From positions 91,022,538 through 91,086,537 of the forward strand of contig OY720344.1 of the NCBI GenBank assembly GCA_963082975.1: 64,000 bases of DNA, written 5' to 3'. Below the pieces are notes generated by a model that was given only the letters and a program-made list of their open reading frames with translations, was not told the origin of the DNA and made no database searches. Below are positions 22,697 to 35,782 of this stretch, in pieces; within the stretch, counting starts at the first letter, position 1; each line of letters opens with the position of its first letter. The position numbers and the translations under genes are program-made. Source of the stretch: Labia minor. Its lineage: Eukaryota > Arthropoda > Insecta > Dermaptera > Spongiphoridae.

Positions 22697-25600
22697 CTTG
22701 ATGTCTATCTTTTCTTAACCTCTCTTCTTTTTCTTCAACTGTCTCAGTAGAGCGACCTGCTGCATGTAAGACCCTATTTTTAAAAAGCCTATTTTCTCTC
22801 TCTAAGTGAGACTCAATTAATCGTTTTTAGTTTTGGGTTTCCTATCTTTATTTTGTAATTATAACAAATCAGATGACCCTAGCTGACTTAATTTTAAATG
22901 TTCTTTTCTTTGCCTAAAATTTAATTAAAAATACCTACTTAAATTTGATTTTTTCGGAAGCATCCTGGAAAAAAATTTGAAATTCTTTGTCGGTTACCAT
23001 GGTTACGCATGGGAAATAGAAAAGGGCTGTTTTTAGGGTTTGATTTTTTTTATCAAATGAAATTCTAAATAATTTAACTGCAAGTATAGAAAATAAATAT
23101 TTTTTTTTATAATTTTATGAAACTAAAATCTGTTAAAATTCCTTAAAAAATTTTTTTTTTTGATAAATTGTAAAAAATATTTCAAAAAATTTGATATTAT
23201 TAATCATTATCTCTTTTAAAAATATTGATCACCTTTACTATATTTTTCTAGAATAATTTTAATTTACTATAGTTATCTTAGTCAGTTGACTACTTCCATT
23301 TGCTTAGATTATTAACAGTGTCCATATATAAATTTATTTTCCATAAAAATAACATAATAAACTTATCTGAAAGAAATGATTTCAAATCATTTTTTTTTAA
23401 AGAATTATTTGTTTAATTCCTTAAAAGAGTTATAATAATAAATGAACATTATTTATTTTTTATTATATTATTTCTTTCGTTAATATAAAATATCCATTTA
23501 GAAACATAATTAATTTAATCGTAATTGATATTGATATAATAAAATTTAATTGAATTAAATAGAAAAATAGATTTTATAAGATTAAAACTCTTAACTAATA
23601 AACTTTATCAGGAGAGAGAATATACTTTTATTATTCCATTTATATGTATATATGTAATATAATAATATAATGAATTATTTGAAGTTTCCCTAAGAATTTA
23701 GTTATTTATTTATATGTGAATAAATAATGATAATATATTGTAATTTATAGGTTGGCCTATATTTTGAAATTTTAAATTTTTATTTAGTCGTTTCATAATA
23801 ATTTATTTCTTTAAGAGAATTTCTTTAAATAAAATTTTATCTTTGTAAAAGATTTAAGATGTGTGAAAGCTGTGAATTTTTCTAGTAGTTTTCTAAGTAT
23901 TATTATTATTATTATTATTTAATCCTATTAATCTTAAATTATAAAATAATGTAAACTATTTCTATAAAAATTTTACTTAAATGATTAACGAATTTTTTAA
24001 ATGTCTTCAAAACCCGGAAGATTTATACAAATAATAAAAAAATAACTAAAAGTTTTTTTAAGACTGAATGTAAATATATTATTTTTTTATTCCTCTGAAA
24101 AATAAACACATAAATGTATATATATATATATATATATATAAGACTATATTTTCATTATATATTCAAACCTTTTAAAATTATTATTGATTTATACTATTTA
24201 TATCATGAATATATAAATATTTTTTTCACGTTTAAATTATTGTCTCATTTTCTCTAAATTAATCTTAATTATAATTTAACATCTAAATATGGTTATCCTA
24301 ATGAACCAACAGTTGTTAATTTTAAAAGAAAGTTTAAGGAAAAATTTATAATTAATATCTAATAAAATAAATAAACAAAATTAATGTTAAATATTATGTT
24401 TTTAAAATTACTTTTTTTCAAATAAGAGGAAAAGAATTTAAGATTGTATTTAGTTTTTTAGCAATGAACTCTCTCAAATTGTTTTTTACTATATTTTTGA
24501 AATTATAACCTAACTTGACAGCTTGTAATGTGTTATTCATCATTTTGTGGCTTCATATTTTTATAAAAAGCAATTTAAATATAAAACTTTAATAAATAAT
24601 TCTAAATTTATTCATATAAATAATATATTTTTATAAATTCTTTTATTTTTATAAAAATTTTAATTTATATAATGTTAATTAATAAATTAATTCAATATTA
24701 ATTTATCAAAGATAATTAGGATATGCTTAAATTACCTTCTTTTTGTTCAAATATTTTTTTTATTTATTTATTTATCTTTCTTTTATAAATAAATCTGAAA
24801 ATATTTCTAGGAATAGAATGAAATTTGATATGATTTAATCTCAATATTTATATAGAGAAAGTATGATTGATGATAGATCATCATCCCTCAAACGGTATTT
24901 ACATCGATTTTAGACATTCATTGGGCACTTTCTCTTCTTTTTTTATTTTTATTTTTTTTTTTTTTTTATTTTGTAAAACGATCCACATTTATATGATGTT
25001 TTTTTGAGGGAAAGGAATTTTAAAATTCGTAACAAATTCTAATTCTGTCTTAGCTGTTAATTAGATTGCACACGTGTTTAATCACCCTGGCGGCCACTCT
25101 TTCTCTACATTACGAGATTACACTGATTGATAATGTCATTTATATTATGTTTCTATAAACTTATAAATAAAAAGAAAGCGGGATTTCAAATTAGAAAATA
25201 GTTCACATTCCTTTCTAATTAATTTGCTGAATAGTTGCTTGGGTAATTTTTGTTATTTATATATATATATATATATATTCTCGATAAGAGTAGAAGATTA
25301 ATAATTGAGGGTGTCAATAATCAACATTCATTTCATTGAAATAACTACAAAAAAAATTCAACACAACAAAAGTTAATAGTATCTTTTAAAGAAGATCCAT
25401 TGAAAGATTTAAGTGAAGCTTGCTAAAAAGCTAATCAAAAGATGGTTTGTTATTTGCCTGTTTTATATATATATATATACAAAAGGCTTTCATAATGACA
25501 ACAAAAAATAAATAAATAATAAAAAACATCAACGGATACTATTTAACTAACCTAAGTTAGGTGAAAGAAAGATCTTTTTTTGTTTGTATTGTTTCTTCCT

Positions 25601-26845
25601 AGATATATATTTGTTCTTTTTTTATACTAAATTTGCATTGAACGATAATTGAATTTCCTTACAATATATGTCCGGTTAGTGTCGACACTTTCACAAGTAA
25701 TTGTATTTTTTTTTATATTATCGTCAAGCTTTTTTATTATTTAATTCAATTATCTAAAGAAAAGTGTTTAAATTTGTATTTTAATGTATTTGAATGGAAA
25801 CAAAAAAAAAAAACAGAGACAAAAATAGAAAAATTACTTTTAAAATCATAGAATTTAGGACTCTTTTTTTATTTATTTAAGGACTTATTATTTTTAAATC
25901 TATGTTTAAATTTAACAATTTTATCATAATTTAATAAACTTTCAATCATATAAAAAAAATTTTGTTATTTATATATATTTTAAAACAGTCTTAGATTTTT
26001 TTTTTTATTAATTTTATAAATCCACTAAATTGGCAATTAAACTAATTAATCATTCATTTGGTTCAAATTTAAATGAAAACCTTTTGTGTCCTTACATAAA
26101 AAAATATATTTTGATTCATGAAAATTAATTTTAAAATTTATGTATTTAAATCTAAAATAGGTAAAATAATTTTTATATTTATTTTGATGAAATTTTTTTT
26201 CTTATGAATTAGATAAATGAAAAAATTGGTATTCATAGAATCTACTTTGAGACCACCAGATGTAAAATAAAATTAAATAACATATAAACCCTTATAGGAA
26301 TAAACACTTGATGCAGTTTCAAGTCTGTTGATTTATTTGCATTATGCGTATTAAGATTGTTACAATCACCATCAACCTGAACCAGATGCTCTCTTCTTAT
26401 TAACTGCGCAAATATTTGACACTTAGCTTCATTTAATTAAAAATGATTAAATTCCATATTTTTATGGTTAATTTTACTTTAAGTATCTAATATTAAAATG
26501 AATGATTAAATTTCATATGATAATATATAATTTATTATTTTTCTAAGATAGATATGATGTTAATTTTATTTTACATTTTAAGCAAAAGTTTATAAATTAC
26601 TATTTAATAATCATAAATAACTCTACTTTGAATATTTAAAATGTGAGAACAGTTATTACATTCATAAATTATATTTTACCTTAAATTACTATCGTAAAAA
26701 AATACTTAGAACATATGTATATGGAAAATAGACTTAAATAAACCAACATTGTTATTGAAATAAACTTCAAATGCTTAATTAAGAAATTCAAATTTACAAT
26801 ATTATTATAAAATCTTTTCATAAATACCTAATATTTAAATGGGGG

Positions 26846-26888
<43 letters not shown>

Positions 26889-27599
26889 ATACATATTTAG
26901 ATAAGGAAGTTAGTTCATTTCGATTAATAATATATTATAATAATATCATATGATAATATAAAAATTATATTATCTTATTTATTTTCCAATTAATTTTTAT
27001 CCTATTATCACAATATGTCAATATTAAACGGATTTATTGAAAATTTATTATTACTTTTTTATATAATGAATAATTTTACTCCAAAATACTTGAATTTACA
27101 GCTTATTTTTAATGATATTTTGGGAATGTATCATAAAAGAACCTTTCACTAATGGTAAATTAGTTTTATTAGGTCCTTTGATCAAGTTTCTAGAATTCAT
27201 TACCTTCTTAATAAGCTATAATTTGTATTTATATAATATGATAAATAGAATATAATGATTTGAATAAAAATTTTTCATTTAGTGGTTGTTAAGATATAAT
27301 TTGATCAAAGGGGTAAAATGGGAGAATTTTACATGGAGAACGAAGAGTGTGGGTGTGTGTAGCAGTAAGTAGAATTCCTATCGATAGCATCTATCTCTTG
27401 TCCTAATAAGGTGAAAAAATAATAGTAATAAGATAAGAAAAAGCCAGTCGTTTGATTTTATTACATTTCCCAATTAAAATTATATATTTCTTCTTCGTCA
27501 AAATCAATCCAGTTCATTCCACTGAATTCTTGATTTTTTTTTTTTATTACAAATTCAGAAACTTTCTCCCGCTTTTTAAAAAATTATAATTCTTGAATG

Positions 27600-27900
27600 G
27601 TGGATGCGTTTTCTTCAAATTCGTTCAGTTGTATTTCCGGATATCACCTGAATTTCAATTTTTTCATCAGTAGCCATGTAATGAAGTCTGACCTGCATAG
27701 AACCAACTCGACGTGCTTGATTTATTTCTTATCATAGTTTTAATTGAGGGTAGCCGAATGAATTCCTTAGGGTAGTTAACTAACCGAACCGAGTGGATGC
27801 TTATTTAATTCCAGCGATGCTGAAGGTAATTATCAAGACCCTGGCTCCTGGATCTGGCTACCGCCGACGAATCGACCCGGTCAGCCTATAATTAATAGTT
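27600..27900. promoter_or_regulatory. Intronic GC-richer island
   Basis: About 300 bp of unique sequence 430 bp before the hAT transposon, including CCGAACCGAGTGG and CCTGGCTCCTGGATCTGGC. One stretch (CCAG|GCG..AAG|GTAATT at about 27810-27834) resembles a mini-exon, but the preceding sequence lacks a CAG acceptor and no AP-2 residues are encoded. Treated as noncoding. Confidence 0.25.
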
Positions 27901-28703
27901 AAATAAAAATAAATAATAAAAAAGAGCACTCCGTTGGTTGTTGTATGTTTTTTTTCTCTCTCTCTCGATGCTGTTGTCCAGATCTTTACGCTTTGTAATT
28001 AGGGATACATAAATAGAGAGTAGCCAACCTCTTCTATTTAATCATTATCTCAGAAGAAACACGAAGATGTTGACATCAGAGAAAAAGATAAATCAAAATT
28101 GAAAGCTATATAAAGAGATTATTCTTAATTTTAGTTGTTAGCTTAACTGGATTGTTGCACTCTTGAAGATATAATAATTCATAGAGTAAAGTGAAGATGA
28201 GGAATTTGGTTACAGTTGGCTACGTTCTGTTTTTATAGATTAACAATTAATCTATAATAAATATGTCAGATCAACTGAGTTGTGCTTCTGTGAACAATTT
28301 TAATCATAACCTTTAGGCATAGGTTCTTAAACTTATGTACTCCACGGACCCCCACTTGAAAAAATTTTTTTTGACGGACCCCCATCACAACTTTAGGTAC
28401 TTTTCGTCATTTTATTAATTAATTTCTGGCTTACGATCTCATAAGGACAAGGATATATGATGAATATTTCTAACAGTGATTGGTGAATAACGATTTTTTT
28501 GCATATTGTAGAACACATTTTATTAGAAATTATAATATTGAAGAAAGAAAATACAAACATTGTCATAGCAACAAATCTCACAAATTATAATGGGTACTTA
28601 CATTAAATTCATATAAATATTTTATAATTTTTTTCAGAAAATATTAAATAAGAAATATTTTAAAAAATAACTGCATCTATCTCATTAAATATAACTTACA
28701 TAT

Positions 28704-30563
28704 TTAATGAGATGTATGCAGTTGTTTTCTTGAAACAAGAATCTCAATATCTGGCTTAATATTGGAAACTTTTAATCTAAGATCCGGCTCTACATTTAAT
28801 TTGTTTCTATATTTAGACTTAATATAAAATAGTACCGAAAAAGCTTGTTCGCATAAATATGTTGTGCAGAATGGAATCAAGTGTTGAAGTGCTTTATTTG
28901 CAAGCGCAGGATAATCTGACCTGAGAAGTAACCAAAAGTTGCTCAATTCAGTTTTGTTAAATTTTAGTTTATAAGTTGTATCACATGATAATTCCACGAG
29001 AATATCTTGTTCAGGTGCAGATAAATGTTTAGCATTTGTAATTTCCATATTAAATGGATCTCTGATCCAGTTATTGCAAGGATCAGGAGTAGAAAAATAC
29101 TTCCTGAAGTTGCTTTTCAAAGTAATTAAATGTTCAACAAATAATTGACGCGTTTGATTAAGCAATTTTTCACTGGAGCTTTCTATGAAATCATTGAGAG
29201 TTGGAAAAGACTCATATACACCGTTCTGGATGCGTTTCGACCACAAGTCGATTTTTTTAATCATTGCTTCTATTTTATCTTCAACTTTAAATATATTTAC
29301 AACAGTACCTTGCAGGCTCAAATTAAGTTCGTTCAATTTTGTAAAAATATCAGTCAAGTAAGCCACCTTAGCTAACCAGATAAAATCATTGAAACATTCG
29401 GTCAGTTCAAAATGCGCATCTATTAAAAACAATCGTATTTCATCTCGAAGCTCAAAAAGGCGAATGAGTACTTTCCCGCGGGACAACCAACGTACATCTG
29501 TATGTAATAATAAATGTGTATGTTGACTACCCATTTCCTCACACAAAATTTTAAAAACTCTGGAATTAAGTGGACGAGCCTTAATGAAATTGACAATTTT
29601 AACTACTTCGTCTAATGTTCTTTTCAAATCTGGTGACATATTTTTGGCTGCTAATGATTCTCTGTGAATGCAGCAATGATTCCAAACAACCTGAGGCGCA
29701 ACATTTTTAATAAGAGCAATCAATCCAGTTCTTGTACCTGACATTGCACGAGCACCATCAGTGCAAATTCCAACACATTTTGGCCACTCTATTTCATTTT
29801 CGGTTATAAAATTATTCAAACTGTTAAATATGTCATTAGCTGTCGTTCGTGAAGGTAGTGAATCACAAAACAATACATCTTCTTGTATTTGATTTTCAAA
29901 CTCATATCTAATGAAAGCTAACAAATTGGCATTATTAGTGACATCAGTACTTTCATCCAATTGTAATGAGTAATAGTGACTTTTGCGCACTCTCGATATT
30001 AATTCTTCTTTTATATTACATGACATGTCTTCAATCCTATTCTTAACCGTATCATTTGATAATGAAATCAAATTTATATCGTTTGCTGCTTTAGTTCCTA
30101 ACATTATATTTGTAATTACTTTTGTAGCAGGAAGAATTAATTGCTCTGCTATATTATGCGGCTTTCCTGCTTTAGCAATAAGTAGAGCTACTTCATATGA
30201 TGCCATTACTGCTTTCTTACTCATACCACCAGATCCCGTCTTTACCATCAATTTCTGACTTGAATTAAGTTCTTCTTTTTTCATTTTAAAAAATTCGATA
30301 GACTTACTAACATGCTCGCTGTGCTTTGTTTGTAAATGACGTCTGAGATTAGCAGGTTTCATACTTTCATTGGATAAACTTTCCTGACATAGAACGCAGA
30401 CTGGTCTTTCCACATCATTGTTGCAAATATAAGTAAATCCAAATGATAAATAATCATCCGAATATTTTCTAGTTTTGCGTTTCTTGGTAGAGTTTGCTGT
30501 TGATGCCTCATCATCTGATTCTTTCCGTTTCTGTGTTGAACCAGTTTGTAGCCAACGATCCAT
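28704..30563 (-). CDS. hAT transposase, ZBED5/SCAND3-like
   Basis: The protein (619 residues) cuts and pastes the surrounding element by DDE chemistry in the nucleus. A basic N-terminus (KKRK at 27-30, a likely nuclear signal) precedes a BED zinc finger with C56, C59, H76 and H81. The RNase H-like core shows D203 (QLDESTD), D269 (ICTDGARAM), the H-C-x-H insert motif around 296-300 and W359 (DVRWLSRG), and the C-terminal dimerisation segment carries E572 in CEQAFS, followed by K-x-KYRNKLN and NIKPDIE. All expected catalytic positions are present, there is no internal stop or frameshift, and the length is normal. The start ATG has A at -3 and G at +4. TIRs and a TSD around it argue for a mobile, possibly recently active copy rather than a domesticated host gene. 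The clade name is from recognition of the motif pattern, not from a search. Confidence 0.93.
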   Translation of the reverse strand: MDRWLQTGSTQKRKESDDEASTANSTKKRKTRKYSDDYLSFGFTYICNNDVERPVCVLCQESLSNESMKPANLRRHLQTKHSEHVSKSIEFFKMKKEELNSSQKLMVKTGSGGMSKKAVMASYEVALLIAKAGKPHNIAEQLILPATKVITNIMLGTKAANDINLISLSNDTVKNRIEDMSCNIKEELISRVRKSHYYSLQLDESTDVTNNANLLAFIRYEFENQIQEDVLFCDSLPSRTTANDIFNSLNNFITENEIEWPKCVGICTDGARAMSGTRTGLIALIKNVAPQVVWNHCCIHRESLAAKNMSPDLKRTLDEVVKIVNFIKARPLNSRVFKILCEEMGSQHTHLLLHTDVRWLSRGKVLIRLFELRDEIRLFLIDAHFELTECFNDFIWLAKVAYLTDIFTKLNELNLSLQGTVVNIFKVEDKIEAMIKKIDLWSKRIQNGVYESFPTLNDFIESSSEKLLNQTRQLFVEHLITLKSNFRKYFSTPDPCNNWIRDPFNMEITNAKHLSAPEQDILVELSCDTTYKLKFNKTELSNFWLLLRSDYPALANKALQHLIPFCTTYLCEQAFSVLFYIKSKYRNKLNVEPDLRLKVSNIKPDIEILVSRKQLHTSH

Positions 30564-30643
30564 TTTATGGAGTAATTTATTAACATTGAACTACAATAAT
30601 ATAAATATAATATAAATATAACGAATTATTATTTACTAGCTAT

Positions 30644-30763
30644 GTTTTAATATGATTTTAAATGAATGTTTTAATATCATTTTAAATGAATGTTTTAAAT
30701 CATTTTAATAAATGTTTTAAATCATTTTAAATAAATGATTTAATATCATTTTAAATGAATATT
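30644..30763. repeat. Imperfect tandem repeat, about 22-24 bp, five units
   Basis: Units read TTTTAATATCATTTTAAATGAATG and variants, immediately upstream of the transposase ORF inside the hAT element. Confidence 0.75.
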
Positions 30764-30780
30764 AATTTATATAATAAATA

Positions 30781-30900
30781 TATTTCGTAATTTGATTCTA
30801 AAATATTATTAATTTCGTAATTTGATTCTAAAATATTATTAATTTCGTAATTTGATTCTAAAATATTATTAATTTCGTAATTTGATTCTAAAATATTATT
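30781..30900. repeat. Four perfect 30-bp tandem repeats
   Basis: Units AATTTCGTAATTTGATTCTA+AAATATTATT repeat four times, differing only in the first base of unit one. They lie in the upstream region of the hAT transposase. Near identity indicates recent slippage or unequal exchange. Confidence 0.95.
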
Positions 30901-31085
30901 AAAATAAATATTTTTTATTCATAAAACTAACTTATACTTACTCTCAAAAACAGCCTTTCTGGGAAATTGCAAAATGTGTTTAGTGTTTTTATAAAATAAT
31001 GATCATGCAAATTACACTAAAAATTAAAAAAAATTATTAGCTATAATAAACTATTATTAGCTATAATTTAATTATAATTAATTAA

Positions 31086-31195
31086 ATTAATAAAAATAAT
31101 TTAAAGATACAACTCGTTGAGAAATGAACTTATAATTAACATTAATAAAAATAATTTAAAGATACAACTCGTTGAGAAATGAACTTATAATTAAC
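31086..31195. repeat. 55-bp direct tandem duplication
   Basis: Two adjacent identical 55-bp units, each holding GATACAACTCGTTGAGAAAT. Inside the hAT element, upstream of the transposase. Confidence 0.95.
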
Positions 31196-32639
31196 ATTTG
31201 CTTTAAAACTGTTTAAAACCCCAGAGTGGACGCTGACAATTTGGGTTTTTCCGGGTAAGACTGTCCCCTCCCCTGGTTTTCCCCAATAACAAAGTGAAAG
31301 AAAATTCCCTTATATGCCTCCCCTTCCGAGCCCCTAAGAGGGGTTATTTTAAAGGAACAATCGAAAAATGATTTTAAATGAATGAATGGATGAAAATTCA
31401 AATTTTATATATAGTTTTTTATATATGTTTATTTATTCACAAAAAATTAATTGACATAATTATCAATTTAATAAAATAAAATAGTATTATTAATAGTATT
31501 AAATTATAGCCGTAATTCTCTAGGAGGATATAGTTAAACAATGAACTTTAAATATTTATATATGTATATATTTTTACGATGATTTTTTTCCGAGGACCGC
31601 GGACCCCCAGTAAAGGCTTCGCGGACCCCCAGGGGTCCGCGGACCACAGTTTAAGAACCACTGCTTTAGGACATCTCATAAAATAACATAATCTTAGGAA
31701 GGGTATAATTAACGATAGAGAAATGATCAAAATTATTGGAAGAAAAATGAGAGAAGGATTAAAAAAATTTAAGAAAAAACAACACTTTTCAATTATAAAA
31801 GGAAAAATTTACGAAAAGAAGATTTTTGAATCTTTATTTAAATATATTTTTCTTGCTATACGAGTATATCTTATTTTATTATACTAGCAAAAATTTTATA
31901 TATATATATATATATGTTTAATATTCATGAAGTTCATCTTGAAATATAAATCAAGTTGTTTTCATTAATATGTCAAATTTTAGGAAACAAATTTTTGATG
32001 GGTCATTTTTAGAAAACCCATTTAACAATTGTAATAAATAATTAAAAAATTGTAAAATTTTTAAAGTTTATAATAATAAATTGTATAAATCTGTTAAAGG
32101 GTCGAGCGATAGCTCGGTGTGTGTTCCACAGGTACTATATATATATATATATACTCAATGAATTAAAAATTTGAGCTATATAAAGAATACTTTATTTAAT
32201 TAACCACATTTTAATTAAAACTTCTGCTAATATCAATGATGGATTGACCAAGGAAGGTTTGGGATAACAATCAATAAAAGTAGATAAATATAAGAAAATT
32301 GAGAGCAGATATGAATTGGATGGAGATGGTTCATAGTAATTGTCCGTTTGAAGGAATGTTGTTACGCGTAAGAACGTTCAAATTTTCTAAACATAACCGA
32401 TATTATTTTTAGAATTTATTTGGATATTTATTATTCATAAAATTATAATTTTTTTTCAAAATAAACTTTTGTAAAATATTACATTTAATATTTATATTTA
32501 CAACACAATATAGAATATACATCTAATTGAGAAGTATTTATTTATATAGTGTACATATATGCATATATAAATCAATAAACAAATAAGTAAAAACCATAAA
32601 TAAATAACCTAATCTTATTTTCATTTGATTTATTATTTT

Positions 32640-32965
32640 ATTTTTATTTCGCCTCTACCTTTTTATTGCTCTCTTACTGGATTTTACAAAAATCGTGCCG
32701 GGAAGAGGGATGTTGATTCGAATTGCCCCCGAGGGGGTCTTTACGAGTACTTCTGCTTGTTAATTGGTGCACGTAATTCAGTAGCACTGTTCACTGATTG
32801 GCTAAATTCTACTATTAACGCCCTTTTGGACACTGACTCGTCCTCTCTCTCTCTCTCTCTATCAGTGATGAATTAATTTCCTACAGAGGACCTGTCCTGC
32901 TGCCGTCCAGCCTCCGGGTATTGCGGGTAGAAGAATAGAAATCAGAATAACGAGTGGAAAAAATC
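32640..32965. promoter_or_regulatory. Intronic island with an AP-2-like palindrome
   Basis: About 320 bp of unique sequence including TGCCCCCGAGGGGGT (32724-32738), whose CCC-N3-GGG core resembles AP-2 sites, a CTCTCTCTCT run (32844-32862) and CCTCCGGGTATTGCGGG. Open frames are short. Candidate regulatory element. Confidence 0.3.
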
Positions 32966-34679
32966 AAAAGAATAAAAAGAGGGTTGACAAAACTCTTTAG
33001 GAAAATTTAATAAATCGCTTTTTGAAAATATCTCATCAATTAAGAAAAGAATAGAATCAATGAAGAGAAAATGGAAGAGACTTTTTGGTACTTACTAAAC
33101 AAGGAGATCCTGCTTCTTGTTAAAATCAATTATCAAAATGAGAAATCTTTCAAAATATAAAACTTTGCTTTTACCGTTTGTAGCTTAAAAATAATTCATT
33201 AATTCGAATTCATTCTAAGTCACTCCAATCATTTGATTCCAATTCACCCAAAAGAAAGAAAAGAAAAAAAAAACAAGAATTCTCTTCCCGGCACTCTTTA
33301 ATTGGTGATTTTAATTGGGAATCGATGACTAAATCAATAAAAGTAATGGAAGACTTGAATTTCAAGCTACTTAAGAAATCTTTTTAAAAAAATCTACAAT
33401 TGATATTTTATTTAAAAATTTTCTCTTTATTCTACTACATTTAATAAATAACAATCTCTTGGTTATTGAATGATAATAAATATTCTTTGTATTGTCAAAG
33501 AGCAAGGACAATTAAGTAAAAATCTAAAAAAAAAAATTAATAATTTGATAATGAAATATATTAATTAGATTTGAAAATATAATTGAGATATCGATATACA
33601 AAGAAAGGATTATTAATATTTCTGTCATTTATTTTCAATTTTTATTTATTAATTCTACTTAGAGATATTTTCCAATTTTAATTAATAATAATTAATAAAC
33701 AGTTTATTTTTTCTTGAGTTTTGAATAGCCAATAAATAAAGAAATAAAGAAAAAAAAATCTATGACGAGGAAAAATCAATAAATTTAAATTATGTTCTAT
33801 TAATCTTTTTTTCTACTTTTTTCTTATATATTCTGAGAGCCTGTTATTTTTTTCATCGATTGAAATCCTTTCTAATATTGAAAATGTCAAAGAAGCATGA
33901 TTTTATTACATATAAGTCTATTTCCATTTCCTCTCTCTTTAAATATATATAATAGCATATTTATATATATATATATTTCAAATTATTATAATAATAATTA
34001 TAATATACCTCTTTTGCATAATGATAGGTTGGTAGGACTGTCTCTTGTCAAAATGGAAATACATAAATATCAATATATATATATATATATATATATATTT
34101 TCAGTTCAAAAAATTTTAATTATAAATGTTAAGTTAATTGGTTTTAGAATAAATTAAGAAATCCCGTTAATTGTTATTTGCTCACATATTTGTAAAATAT
34201 ATTTATAAATAAATGACAAGACAGTTGTCAAATTTCAGGAGTTTTCATTTTTGTTCCAAAAGCAAAACTTTCATGGTATTTTTAAACTATTTCTTAGATA
34301 CTAACCCTCCCACCAAGACATCTAGAACTGATAAGACACTAATAGAACTTTCATTAATCTTTAAAATGATTTAATCATGGTCACTATTCCCCTTGACATC
34401 ACGATTTTTTTTTAATCAGTGTCTAACAAATTTTTTAAAATAACTGATGTTGATTACTATTATTTTTATTTTTTTTTTTTATATATTTAAATATTTTTCT
34501 GAAAAAATATAATAATTAATTAAAATATTATATTTTTATTTCAATTTCTTTTTTCTTTTTCTTTAAATTTTTCAATAATTAAATTTGAATTTTTCAATAA
34601 TGAAATTATTGTTTTGTTTTTTTTTCAAAAAGATATAACAAAAAAAAATATTGGTAACTTTTTATCAACACTTTAAAAA

Positions 34680-35165
34680 GAGTTGTTGTCGAAAAGATTG
34701 TTATTAATGGAGCTGGCAAAATCAACAACCAGGTATTAAACAGCAAAAGGAAATTGATAATTAGTTGTTGTTCTGATCATCTCTGTATATACGGATGATC
34801 CATTTTGATAAATTGCAAACGGATGTTCTCACTGATAACTATAATTAATTCTTCACTCTTCGATTGGTGAAGAAAAAACATACACAGAAAAAATAACTAT
34901 CCAGCTGTACTTAGGATATTGGCAAAAGATGCTGTGGTCCATTCGACTGGGTATAATCTATCAAACGCGTAAGATCTGCCAAAAGGGCAGAGGGGGTGGG
35001 TTGAAGAATGCAACGGGGCAACCAACCCTACTCGATTTTCAGCTAGACGATGATATTAAACTCATCCTACGCGATTTAGCCTCGGAATGTCTTAAAAAAA
35101 TAAGCAATTTTTATTGTTTTAATAATATTGCTCAGATTTTGCTTCGAGGATATTCGGGGTGAAAT
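34680..35165. promoter_or_regulatory. Intronic GC-richer island
   Basis: Unique sequence ending 57 bp before HINE-like copy C. A 77-codon frame (34929-35162) lacks family resemblance and splice signals. Noncoding by my reading. Confidence 0.25.
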
Positions 35166-35221
35166 TTACAAATTCTATCTCTAAAAAATAAGTTGTATTT
35201 TTAAATTCAAATAAAAATTAG

Positions 35222-35782
35222 CTGGAGTGTCTCCACTCGACAATCTCGCAATTCGAATTGAATTAAATAACATATATTATATTTAAATTAAATTTAATTA
35301 ATTTAATTAAAATTAATAAATAATATTTATTAAATCAGCGCATGTTGGGCTCTTTGTTGATGGCACCACGGCACGTGATTTGCAGTGTTAAAAAATTAAT
35401 TCTGGTACTTTCAGCTATTCAATCAAGCTGAAATTCTATATATATCAGTTTTATACAATTTTTAATTATGTGAAAAATTATCAAACATATATCTTTATTT
35501 TTACGGTCACTTTAGATGAAAAAAAATCAAAACCTTATAGGTAATGATCCTCTTCCGGTTGAAAACTACGAATTTTGAATAATGCCCATGTATCAAATTT
35601 CATGATTCTAGCTCAAACCGTTTTTGCGTAATCTTGTCTACATACATACACACATACACACATACACACACACAGACATTTTTCTCAACCTTAGTGAAAA
35701 TGAACCTTCAAAACGTATTAAAACATAAAAATCTCAACATCGAAAATTTTCGTGATCGCAATTCTATCTCTGGCGAGATAGT
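35222..35782 (+). mobile_element. HINE-like non-autonomous element, copy C (561 bp)
   Basis: Both hairpin ends are kept: CTGGAGTGTCTCCACTCGAC on the left and CTATCTCTGGCGAGATAGT on the right. It has the shared core and a shorter CA microsatellite (35641-35674). Relative to copy A it lost the segment around GTTGGCGCGTGA and part of the CTTCCGGTTGA...GATAGAAA region. Confidence 0.72.

Larger units (their letters stand above)
28318..31663 (-). mobile_element. Autonomous hAT-superfamily transposon (3.35 kb), apparently intact
   Basis: Terminal inverted repeats CATAGGTTCTTAAACTT (28318) and, in reverse complement from 31663, CAGTGGTTCTTAAACTG agree at 14 of 17 positions and show the hAT CAGnGGTTCT pattern. 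CTTTAGG directly flanks both ends (28311-28317 and 31664-31670), seven of the expected eight target-duplication bases. Subterminal CGGACCCCC motifs recur three times on the right and twice on the left. A complete 619-codon transposase lies on the minus strand, with tandem repeats and a GC-richer patch (31210-31345) upstream of it. Insertion is antisense to TFAP2. Confidence 0.88.

Noticed and set aside
29145..30258. Plus-strand open frames within the transposase
   Set aside because: Antisense shadows of the intact hAT transposase gene.
30781..30900. CRISPR-like array (four 30-bp repeats)
   Set aside because: Units are directly adjacent with no spacers, in a eukaryotic transposon: a plain tandem repeat.
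32098..32135. GGTCGAGCGATAGCTCGGTG mini-hairpin
   Set aside because: Single short palindrome with no second copy in the window or other context; not enough to call a feature.
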